From the NCBI GenBank assembly GCA_017936285.1, contig JAGBFU010000040.1:1-33784 (forward strand): DNA of 33,784 bases, read 5' to 3'. Below the pieces are notes generated by a model that saw only the letters and a program-made list of their open reading frames with translations, was not told where the DNA came from and made no database searches. The first letter of the stretch is position 1, and each line of letters opens with the position of its first letter. The position numbers were made by a program, and so were the translations under genes. Positions 1-7,083 of the stretch are shown piece after piece. The DNA is from Marinifilaceae bacterium (GTDB lineage Bacteria > Bacteroidota > Bacteroidia > Bacteroidales > Marinifilaceae).

Positions 1-32
1 AGTTAGGAGTGAACAGTTAGGAGTTAGGAGTT
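1..32. repeat. AGTTAGGAG short repeats before trmB
   Basis: AGTTAGGAG occurs at 1-9, 15-23 and 22-30, so the last two overlap with a 7-base period (TTAGGAG) that runs straight into the trmB start codon at 33. The GGAG cores could serve as redundant ribosome-binding sites, but the window begins here and the full repeat length is unknown. Confidence 0.6.
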
Positions 33-785
33 ATGGCAAAGAGGAAGTTAATAAGATTTGCGGAGTTAGAGACTTTTGATAATGTGTACCAGCCGAAGTT
101 TGAGGAGATTTCGGGTGGAGAGTATTGTTTGAAAGGTAAATGGGCAGAGAGGGTGTTTGGTAACAATAACCCTATTGTTCTTGAGATAGGTTGTGGAAAG
201 GGGGAATATACCGTTGGATTGGCAAGGCTTTTTCCCAACAAAAATTTTATAGGTATTGATATTAAGGGAGCAAGAATTTGGAGAGGGGCTAAAACGGCAA
301 TCGAGGAGAAGATTCCGAATGTGGCATTTTTGCGTGCGTTTGTTGAGCAGATTGATGCAATTTTTGCTGAAGGTGAAGTTGACGAGATGTGGATTACGTT
401 CCCGGATCCGCAAATGAATAAGGCTCGTAAGCGTTTGACCGGAAGTAAGTTATTGACACAGTATAGAAAGTATCTTAAGCCAAACGGTTTGGTTCATTTA
501 AAAACCGATAGTGGTTTCTTATATCAATATACCGTTGAGCTTATAAAGAAGAACGGAATGACTTGCAATGTAGATAACAATGATTTGTATCTGCAAGGTG
601 GAGCCGATGACCGAATTCTAAGTATCAGAACATTTTATGAACAGCAGTGGTTGAATCGTGGCAAAACCATTAAGTATGTTCAGTTTATGCTTGATGGCTC
701 GGAGTCAATTGAGGAGCCCGATGTTGATATTGAAAAAGATGACTACCACTCACAGTCACAATACATGAGTGTTGTGGAGGAGTAG
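33..785 (+). CDS. trmB: tRNA (guanine-N7-)-methyltransferase TrmB
   Basis: This 250-residue protein is a class I SAM-dependent methyltransferase that makes m7G at position 46 of the tRNA variable loop, in the cytoplasm. The SAM-binding motif EIGCGKGEYT is at residues 51-60, the acidic loop FIGIDIKGAR at 72-81, and the family signature ITFPDPQ at 121-127, followed by a basic stretch (KARKR) of the kind that contacts tRNA. Length and motif order fit TrmB. The start at 33 directly follows GGAG-rich repeats. The gene is convergent with the lipoprotein gene on the right, and a perfect 12-bp-stem hairpin lies between them. Confidence 0.95.
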   Translation: MAKRKLIRFAELETFDNVYQPKFEEISGGEYCLKGKWAERVFGNNNPIVLEIGCGKGEYTVGLARLFPNKNFIGIDIKGARIWRGAKTAIEEKIPNVAFLRAFVEQIDAIFAEGEVDEMWITFPDPQMNKARKRLTGSKLLTQYRKYLKPNGLVHLKTDSGFLYQYTVELIKKNGMTCNVDNNDLYLQGGADDRILSIRTFYEQQWLNRGKTIKYVQFMLDGSESIEEPDVDIEKDDYHSQSQYMSVVEE

Positions 786-803
786 ATTTGTGGGGTTGTA
801 AAG

Positions 804-849
804 TTTAAGGCTCGCATTGAATCATAATGAGATTTGAGCGAGCCTTAAA
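804..849. terminator. Probable bidirectional terminator hairpin
   Basis: Perfect 12-bp inverted repeat (TTTAAGGCTCGC at 804-815, GCGAGCCTTAAA at 838-849) in the 67-bp gap between the convergent trmB and lipoprotein genes. The AAA/TTT ends of the arms supply short U-tracts in either direction. No other feature is seen in the gap. Confidence 0.65.
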
Positions 850-852
850 GCT

Positions 853-1953
853 TTATGGTATCTGGTAGATAAGAATTTCGGGTTCAAGGGTTTCGGGATT
901 GGGTGACCAGGCATACAGATACTCTCCGTTATGTGATACGGCAATATATCTGACCGTTCTGTCCAGTTTGTAGTGGTTTAATGGTTTGCCGTTAGCAGTG
1001 TAACTATAGATTTCATTGCCATTAAGGTTAAAATCTTCGGTGTCTAATTCCGCTTTTGTTTTACCGCAATATAGCGCGAAATAGTTTTTGTCCGACGCGG
1101 CCAAGTCAATAAAACCGTAAATGCAGTCGTCGGTAGGGCCGGTAACTCTTATGGGAAACTCGCCTTCAATGGTTCTGCTGTCGTAATGAGATTTTGAGTA
1201 AATGTGTCGCAACATTTCATATTTGTTATCCTCTTTGAAATCGTAAAATTCAAAATATACTCCAACTAATGATGCGAAGGCAAAGCGATTGGACCCATAT
1301 AGTTTTGCATAGCATCCACTCCAGTTGGCACCTCTGATATCTTTAATACTTTCGCTTGCATACTGTAGAGGCATTATATCGCCTATCTGGCATACTGAAT
1401 CGCCGGATGAGTTAAATACAACCAACCGATAAGGAGATTCATCATACTTCATATTATTGATAGCATAGAACATGGTGTGCCCATTTGACAATATAACTTC
1501 AGGACCATAGGTGAAATAGTCATTAACCTTAATGGGTTCTGGTTTGCTTGTTATTTCACCTTCTGACTCGGATATACAGATACACTTCAGTTCCTGTTCG
1601 TTATAAGAAAAGTTGTTGGTTATGTACATTGAATTATCGCAAATGGTTACAGAGGTATTTGATCCCAATTCATTGGGGCCTCGCCCTTTTGAGATTAACT
1701 TTACACATTTGCCATCTTTTAAATTTATGGCTGTTGTAACTTTGTCTCCTGTGCTCCCTTTTACAACGCACCACTCTCCAATAATCTCCATATCTTCGCA
1801 GTCATCGAGCGAGTCAGAGGGAATATTTAAAACCTCGCTCTTCAGTTCAATGGTTGTTGGGAAGTCTTCGCTTAAATTGCGTATCTCATTTTTCTTTGAT
1901 GAGGTACATGCTGTCAGCATTGCGATTGATATGTATAAAATGTATCTATTCAT
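853..1953 (-). CDS. Beta-propeller lipoprotein in BlaI operon
   Basis: A 366-residue predicted lipoprotein. The signal peptide MNRYILYISIAMLTAC ends in a lipobox (LTAC, Cys16), so it should be lipid-anchored outside the inner membrane. The rest resembles the Bacteroidales six-bladed beta-propeller / BF3164-like lipoproteins: alternating beta-strand and turn segments, with the signature SKGRGPNELG near residues 88-97, equivalent to GRGxGEY in the propellers further right. It is three bases downstream of the M56 peptidase gene, so it is almost certainly the third gene of that operon and would be under BlaI-type control. The ligand is unknown. It lacks the C-terminal DDNPVIxKF motif of the other propellers. 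Confidence 0.75.
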   Translation of the reverse strand: MNRYILYISIAMLTACTSSKKNEIRNLSEDFPTTIELKSEVLNIPSDSLDDCEDMEIIGEWCVVKGSTGDKVTTAINLKDGKCVKLISKGRGPNELGSNTSVTICDNSMYITNNFSYNEQELKCICISESEGEITSKPEPIKVNDYFTYGPEVILSNGHTMFYAINNMKYDESPYRLVVFNSSGDSVCQIGDIMPLQYASESIKDIRGANWSGCYAKLYGSNRFAFASLVGVYFEFYDFKEDNKYEMLRHIYSKSHYDSRTIEGEFPIRVTGPTDDCIYGFIDLAASDKNYFALYCGKTKAELDTEDFNLNGNEIYSYTANGKPLNHYKLDRTVRYIAVSHNGEYLYAWSPNPETLEPEILIYQIP

Positions 1954-1956
1954 AAT

Positions 1957-3657
1957 TTAGATATGTTTTGGGTTTGCTTTTTTATTAATTTGTTTAACAC
2001 TTCTTTTGCCCCATTTGTTTAGAATTCTTGCACCAAAATAGTTCTGCGAATCGAATGATTCGAAGACCTTATTGTCATCAATTTTTCCATTGTAATCAAT
2101 CATTACAACGTGGGTGCCGGGGATAACACCAAACGCTTTTACTGCAGAATTGTCCTTTAATATTGTAATGCCGGTAATTTGGGATTCGTCAATATGGTTG
2201 AACATCCCTGTAAGTAGATTAACGCTATATACTCTGTTATTAATCAAAAATAGTGAGGGCTTGTTGGTTGTCTCTTGAATCCATTTAAGGTCATGTTTGG
2301 TTACCTTATTAACTGTAGGTTCTCCAATGATGAATATTGTTGAATCAATATTGAGTGTATTGTCGAGAGTCATGATTTTTGCAAGAAGTGTTGTTGGTGC
2401 ATCTTGTTTGGGCTCCTCTTTTTTTGTGGTAACAACAATAACTCCGTTAGCTCCCTTTTCGCCATACACCGAGGTGGCTCCCTCAGGTAGGACATCAATA
2501 CTCTCAATCTTTTGGGGATCAAGATCTTTAATCTTGTGCGATTCATAAATTACCCCATCTACTACGTATAGGGGTGCTTTTGTAACTCTACTATCTTTAA
2601 CAATCACATTTGACTCAGTTTGAATAGCGTTCGGAATTTGGTAGGGTTGCTCTAATTTCTTGGTCGATACTCCAATTACACAAATGTCGTTTTTTTCGGT
2701 GTTTGTTGTATCCTGCTTTCTGATTTCCAATTGAGAGTTTTTATCATCAATTGTGATAATTGTCTGTTGCTCGCCTATTGCAAATGTATTCATTGCAAAG
2801 ATGGTTGCCAAAGCTACGCTACTAAGTGCTTTTCCTGCAAACTTAATGCTGCCACGTTTACTGTTTTTCATCTCCATAAATCGTTGTTTTATTGTTGAAC
2901 TATTGAATTCGTTAACCAATTTCAGTCTGTTTTGTGTAAATACATCCAGAAGATAGTTTTGGTATAGAGCTATATCCTCTTCGCGAAGTAAAACACCTTT
3001 ATCGGCTTGAAACTCATGTACCTTCTTTAGCTCTTTCCGAATAAGCATCAATATGGGATTGAACCACATGGTTGTGCATAAAATTTCGATAATCCAAAGG
3101 TCGATATAGTGTTTGTTTCTGATGTGTTCATATTCATGTTTAAGAACAATGTCCAATTTCTCACCATATAACTCCATGGGGATAAAAATGGTATTACAAT
3201 AGGAGAATGGCGATCTAATCTTATCGTTACTAATAATGGTTATCCTATTGTTGATACTCCGGGCCTCGCCTATTTTTAATTTCATTACTCTATGGTGCGA
3301 AATTACTATTCGTAGGGTTTGAATAACAACTCCTGTCAAATAGAGAATAATCAGCCATATATGCAAAGGTATCCCTTCACTTTGCTCCTCCATATTTGTG
3401 TTGAACGATGCCTCATTATCAATCGGAATAGAGGCGTTTGGAATCTCGGGGAGTGTAATATAGAGAGGTTCGGGAGTGAATATCTCTATTCTGAATATTG
3501 ATAGCAGTATGGCCACTATTGGGATTGACAATAGTATCATTCGATTGGTGTTGTAACCACCGCGCTCTTTATAGATTAGGTGGTATAGCACCATAAGCAA
3601 AGCTGATGTAATAACCAATTTTGCAATAGGTAGTATGTATGTATAGATAGTTTCCAT
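1957..3657 (-). CDS. M56 (BlaR1-like) membrane metallopeptidase with plug-like repeats
   Basis: A 566-residue integral membrane zinc protease. Hydrophobic segments lie near residues 8-27, 40-57, 98-119 and 275-293. The zinc motif HEYEH is at 174-178, and E215 in HEFQAD is a likely third ligand, as in BlaR1/MecR1 M56 peptidases. Instead of a penicillin-binding sensor, the C-terminal half has a TonB-plug-like unit at about 362-413 (PLYVVDGVIY...ESIDVLPEGATSVYG...GVIVVTTKK). A degenerate second copy follows at about 468-523 (LFLINNRVY...ITGITILKDNSAVKAFG...VVMIDY). Plug-like tails are common in Bacteroidetes M56 proteins. Five bases separate it from the upstream BlaI-type gene. Its likely role is a transmembrane sensor that relieves repression by cleavage; the signal is unknown. 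Confidence 0.88.
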   Translation of the reverse strand: METIYTYILPIAKLVITSALLMVLYHLIYKERGGYNTNRMILLSIPIVAILLSIFRIEIFTPEPLYITLPEIPNASIPIDNEASFNTNMEEQSEGIPLHIWLIILYLTGVVIQTLRIVISHHRVMKLKIGEARSINNRITIISNDKIRSPFSYCNTIFIPMELYGEKLDIVLKHEYEHIRNKHYIDLWIIEILCTTMWFNPILMLIRKELKKVHEFQADKGVLLREEDIALYQNYLLDVFTQNRLKLVNEFNSSTIKQRFMEMKNSKRGSIKFAGKALSSVALATIFAMNTFAIGEQQTIITIDDKNSQLEIRKQDTTNTEKNDICVIGVSTKKLEQPYQIPNAIQTESNVIVKDSRVTKAPLYVVDGVIYESHKIKDLDPQKIESIDVLPEGATSVYGEKGANGVIVVTTKKEEPKQDAPTTLLAKIMTLDNTLNIDSTIFIIGEPTVNKVTKHDLKWIQETTNKPSLFLINNRVYSVNLLTGMFNHIDESQITGITILKDNSAVKAFGVIPGTHVVMIDYNGKIDDNKVFESFDSQNYFGARILNKWGKRSVKQINKKANPKHI

Positions 3658-3662
3658 TGTGG

Positions 3663-4040
3663 TTATTTTTTGTGGCTGTTTATTATTTCAATCAATTCAT
3701 CAATTTCGTTTTGGCTAAGATTTTCGTTTTCAGCGAAAAATGATACCAATGAGCTGAATGAGCCTTTGAAGAGTGTCTGTTTTATGTTGTGCATAAATCC
3801 TGATAGGTACTCCTCTCTCTTTACAAGAGGGTAGTATCTATGACTTTTGCCTAATTGTTTGTAGCCTACAAATCCCTTTTGCACAAGTATGCGGATAAAT
3901 GTCGATACTGTGTTATAGGCCGGTTTGGGGTCCGGTAGCTCCTCTAACAGGTCGTTGACAAATGCTTCCTGTTTATCCCAAAGCAGGTTCATTAGTTGAA
4001 GTTCTGCTTTTGTAAGTTCTTTATTGTTTTGCAGTGCCAT
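3663..4040 (-). CDS. BlaI/MecI/CopY-family transcriptional repressor
   Basis: A 125-residue winged-helix repressor. The N-terminal part (ELTKAELQLMNLLW, then PKPAYNTVSTFIRILVQKG at about residues 38-56) is the typical BlaI DNA-binding domain. The C-terminal helices beyond residue 75 would form the dimer interface. Length is normal for the family. It is the first gene of an operon with the M56 protease and a lipoprotein. Three copies of a 16-bp near-palindrome flank and overlap its own promoter, so autorepression is very likely. Known BlaI proteins are cleaved by the partner M56 protease. Confidence 0.92.
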   Translation of the reverse strand: MALQNNKELTKAELQLMNLLWDKQEAFVNDLLEELPDPKPAYNTVSTFIRILVQKGFVGYKQLGKSHRYYPLVKREEYLSGFMHNIKQTLFKGSFSSLVSFFAENENLSQNEIDELIEIINSHKK

Positions 4041-4076
4041 ATTTTTCTTCTTATTTGTGTAACGTATTCGTGCAGT

Positions 4077-4165
4077 AACTAAAATTTTAGTTCTGCGACT
4101 GCAAAGTTATAACTAAAAATTTAGTTTCAAAATATTTTGTATATTTTTTAACTAAAAAATTAGTT
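4077..4165 (-). promoter_or_regulatory. blaI-type promoter with three operators
   Basis: Three 16-bp sites of form AACTAA(A)nnnn(T)TTAGTT lie at 4077-4092 (a perfect palindrome, AACTAAAATTTTAGTT), 4111-4126 and 4150-4165. On the minus strand a Bacteroidetes promoter fits exactly: -7 box TAACTTTG at 4102-4109 and TTTG at 4128-4131, 18 bases apart. The middle operator lies between the two boxes and the first lies just past the expected start site. This is what a self-repressing BlaI-type system should look like. The binding itself is inferred. Confidence 0.8.
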
Positions 4166-4166
4166 G

Positions 4167-4310
4167 ATGATTTTTGGGGTGGCAGCAATTCCTTTCTATA
4201 TAATAGAAGCTCCGATGATAGGGTTTGGCTTTATGGAGCAAACAGAGTTGCCTGAGTATAAATCGTACACTTTGAAACCATTAGATTTCCAAACGGATAG
4301 TTTCAAATAA
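4167..4310 (+). CDS. Possible 47-residue ORF or gene remnant
   Basis: The only open frame in the 318-bp gap between the BlaI-type gene and hutI runs + from ATG 4167 to TAA 4310. It encodes a 47-residue product beginning MIFGVAAIPFYIIEAPMIGF and ending DFQTDSFK. It could be a short membrane peptide or the tail of a lost gene. It begins two bases past the third operator and is followed by a strong hairpin. No family is recognised and I see no separate promoter for it, so confidence is low. Confidence 0.2.
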   Translation: MIFGVAAIPFYIIEAPMIGFGFMEQTELPEYKSYTLKPLDFQTDSFK

Positions 4311-4313
4311 TTT

Positions 4314-4353
4314 AGATGGCATTGAGGTTGGGTTACCAAATTCAATGCCATCT
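4314..4353. terminator. Hairpin after hutI (hut operon terminator)
   Basis: Perfect 12-bp stem (AGATGGCATTGA at 4314-4325, TCAATGCCATCT at 4342-4353) five bases past the hutI stop codon on the minus strand. The minus side continues AAATTATTT and the plus side CTGTTTT, so it could stop transcription in both directions. Confidence 0.6.
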
Positions 4354-4358
4354 CTGTT

Positions 4359-5597
4359 TTAGATTAGTTTTCCGTTGAGGATTATCTGTTTGATGATTGG
4401 GGTTTGGTGGCTATAGGGGATGAAGGCCAATGAGGGAATAGGCTTTGTAATGATAAGATTTGCCTTTTTACCTATTGTAATTGATCCCACTTTGTCACTT
4501 ACACCCATTGCGTATGCAGAGTTTATTGTGCAGGCATTAAGAGCCTGCTCCGGAGTTAAGCGCATTTTAATGCAACCCATTGCCATTACAAAACGCATGT
4601 TTCCACTTGGCGATGAACCGGGGTTATAATCTGATGCGAGTGCAACTCCTAAACCTGCGTTTATATACTCTTTTGCTGCTCCGTATGGCATTCCTAAGAA
4701 GAATGATGCTCCGGGAAGCATGGTTGGCATGGTTTTAGAGCCTCGAAGAGCCTCGATTTCTGCAGGTGTTGTACGTTCAAGGTGATCAACCGACAGGGCA
4801 TTGTATTTTACTCCTATCTGTACACCTCCCGATACATCTAACTCGTTGGCGTGGATTTTAGGTTCTATACCAAACTCTGCCGCTTTTTCAAGTATTTGGG
4901 CTGTCTGCTCAATGGTGAAGAAACCTTTGTCGCAGAACACATCGACATAGTCAGCCAACTGCTCTTTGGCAACAGCAGGTATCATATCTTGACATACATG
5001 GTCAACGTACTCTTGTTGACGACCGGTATAGGCACGTCCAACAGCATGTGCTCCAAGGAATGTAGCTTTGATTGTTAGTGGCGATGACTCTTTGATGCGT
5101 TTGATTACGCGGAGCATTTTGATTTCATCTTCAAGAGTCAGTCCATAGCCGCTCTTTATCTCAATAGCTCCTGTACCCATTGCAATAACTTCATTAACTC
5201 GCTCCATGGCTTGTTGGTAGAGCTCCTCTTCCGAGGTGTTGTGCAACAGATCTGCAGAGTTCAGTATTCCTCCTCCGCGTTTTGCTATCTCTTCGTATGT
5301 CAGACCGGCAATCTTGTCGCGGAACTCTCCATCTCTGCATCCAGCATAGACAATGTGGGTGTGTGAGTCGCAGAAGGAGGGCAGTACGTATCCTCCGTTG
5401 GCATCGATTACCTCATCGAAGCTCTCTTCGGGTTGCGAGGGTTGCCCCTGGCCGAAATTGATTATTGAGCCCTCGCCCATTATCAGGTAGGCGTTGTTTA
5501 TGCTTTGAACTTCGTTCATCGCGCTACCCTCAAGGCGCAGCACGTCGGCAGGAAGAATACCTGCCAAGGTGCCTATGTTTTTTATAAGTGTTGCCAT
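4359..5597 (-). CDS. hutI: Imidazolonepropionase
   Basis: A 412-residue cytoplasmic amidohydrolase-superfamily enzyme. It hydrolyses 4-imidazolone-5-propanoate to N-formimidoyl-L-glutamate, the third step of histidine degradation. The metal-binding motif HTH is at residues 79-81 within SFCDSHTHIVYAG. H184 (GAHAVG), H249 with E252 (HANELD), H272 (VDHLE) and D323 (ASDYNPG) match the active-site positions of the family. The length is as expected. It is the last gene of the hut operon, starting three bases after the hutH stop codon. Confidence 0.96.
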   Translation of the reverse strand: MATLIKNIGTLAGILPADVLRLEGSAMNEVQSINNAYLIMGEGSIINFGQGQPSQPEESFDEVIDANGGYVLPSFCDSHTHIVYAGCRDGEFRDKIAGLTYEEIAKRGGGILNSADLLHNTSEEELYQQAMERVNEVIAMGTGAIEIKSGYGLTLEDEIKMLRVIKRIKESSPLTIKATFLGAHAVGRAYTGRQQEYVDHVCQDMIPAVAKEQLADYVDVFCDKGFFTIEQTAQILEKAAEFGIEPKIHANELDVSGGVQIGVKYNALSVDHLERTTPAEIEALRGSKTMPTMLPGASFFLGMPYGAAKEYINAGLGVALASDYNPGSSPSGNMRFVMAMGCIKMRLTPEQALNACTINSAYAMGVSDKVGSITIGKKANLIITKPIPSLAFIPYSHQTPIIKQIILNGKLI

Positions 5598-5600
5598 TGT

Positions 5601-7073
5601 TTATCGGATAAAGAGTATTGAACGTTCAATGTGCGGATGCATGTATGTGTCGTCGTCGATAAATGGCACGCATTTACGATACTCGGCATAGATTTGCTCA
5701 AGTATAGGCGAGGTTTTTGCAGGACGACGGAACTCTAATGCTTGGGCAGTGTTGAACAGTTCGATAGCCAATACTCGTTCGGTGTTATCGACAACTCGTA
5801 CAAGTTTGGTAGCTGCATTGGCTCCCATACTTACGTGGTCCTCTTGTCCCTGTGATGAGGGTATTGAGTCGGCCGACGATGGCATACAGAGAGTTTTGCT
5901 TTGGCTGACAATCGATGCTGCAGTGTATTGAGGTATCATAAATCCGCTGTTTAAGCCCGGTTTTGCAACAAGGAAGTTTGGCAATCCTCGTTGACCTGAG
6001 ATTAGCTTGTAGGTTCTTCTTTCAGAGATGTTTGATAGCTCGGAAAGTGCAATTGCAAGCATATCCATTGGGATTGCAATTGGTTGCCCGTGGAAGTTTC
6101 CTGCCGAAATTATCAAATCTTCGTCGGGGAATACTGTGGGGTTGTCTGTTGCACTGTTTATTTCGATTTCAATTACCGATTTTACGTAGCGGATGGTATC
6201 TTTCGATGCTCCGTGTACCTGAGGTATGCAGCGGAATGAGTATGGGTCCTGAACATGTATCTTTGGACGTTTAATCAATTCGCTTCCCTCAAGCAGCTCC
6301 ATCATACGTGCCGCTGTATCGATTTGGCCCTTGTGTGCGCGTACTTGGTGTACTTGTGGGTAGAATGGCTCTATGCGACCATCAAAGGCCTCAAGAGACA
6401 TTGCTCCAATCTTATCTGCCCAATCAGAGAGACGCTCGGCTTGAATTAATGACCATACTGCGTGGGCACTCATGAATTGGGTTCCGTTCAGCAGTGCCAA
6501 TCCCTCTTTTGATTGCAACTTAATTGCCTCCCATCCAAGCTCTCTCCAAAGTTCGCTTGCTTCACGAAGTTCCCCTTTATAGTTTACCTGTCCCATACCG
6601 ATAAGTGGCAGACACATGTGTGCAAGGGGGGCCAAATCGCCCGATGCTCCAAGTGAGCCTTGTTGATATACTATTGGAAGTATATCGTTGTTGAACATAT
6701 CGATTAACCGCTCTACGGTGATAAGTTGTACACCTGAATAGCCGTATGAGAGTGATTGGATCTTCAACAACAACATTAGTTTTACAATTGCGGGGCGAAC
6801 CTCTTCGCCTGTTCCGCAAGCGTGTGACATAACTAAGTTGTGCTGGAGTTGAGACAAATCTTCAGCGGGAACGGTTATGTTGCAGAGTGAACCGAATCCT
6901 GTGGTTACTCCATATACGGGACGGTCTATATCCTCCATTTTGGTGTCCAGGAACTTTCTGCACTTCTCTATGGCAGCTTTTGATTCTGAGCTAAGCACCA
7001 ACTTCTCGCCGTTGTCGATTATCTCTCTAACTCTCTCTATGGTTAAATGTTCATTCGATATTGTGTGTGTCAT
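5601..7073 (-). CDS. hutH: Histidine ammonia-lyase
   Basis: A 490-residue enzyme that converts L-histidine to trans-urocanate and ammonia, the entry step of the pathway. The Ala-Ser-Gly triad that cyclises into the MIO electrophile is at residues 143-145 (GSLGASGDLAPLAHM). The N-terminal YGVTTGFG motif at 54-61 supplies the catalytic tyrosine loop. The length fits the aromatic amino acid lyase family without extra domains. It lies between hutU (10-bp gap) and hutI (3-bp gap), all in one direction. Confidence 0.97.
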   Translation of the reverse strand: MTHTISNEHLTIERVREIIDNGEKLVLSSESKAAIEKCRKFLDTKMEDIDRPVYGVTTGFGSLCNITVPAEDLSQLQHNLVMSHACGTGEEVRPAIVKLMLLLKIQSLSYGYSGVQLITVERLIDMFNNDILPIVYQQGSLGASGDLAPLAHMCLPLIGMGQVNYKGELREASELWRELGWEAIKLQSKEGLALLNGTQFMSAHAVWSLIQAERLSDWADKIGAMSLEAFDGRIEPFYPQVHQVRAHKGQIDTAARMMELLEGSELIKRPKIHVQDPYSFRCIPQVHGASKDTIRYVKSVIEIEINSATDNPTVFPDEDLIISAGNFHGQPIAIPMDMLAIALSELSNISERRTYKLISGQRGLPNFLVAKPGLNSGFMIPQYTAASIVSQSKTLCMPSSADSIPSSQGQEDHVSMGANAATKLVRVVDNTERVLAIELFNTAQALEFRRPAKTSPILEQIYAEYRKCVPFIDDDTYMHPHIERSILFIR

Positions 7074-7083
7074 GGCCTATGGT

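Noticed and set aside
1957..3657. TonB-dependent receptor (SusC-like) gene
   Set aside because: Only plug-like repeats are present, attached to an M56 peptidase; there is no beta-barrel.
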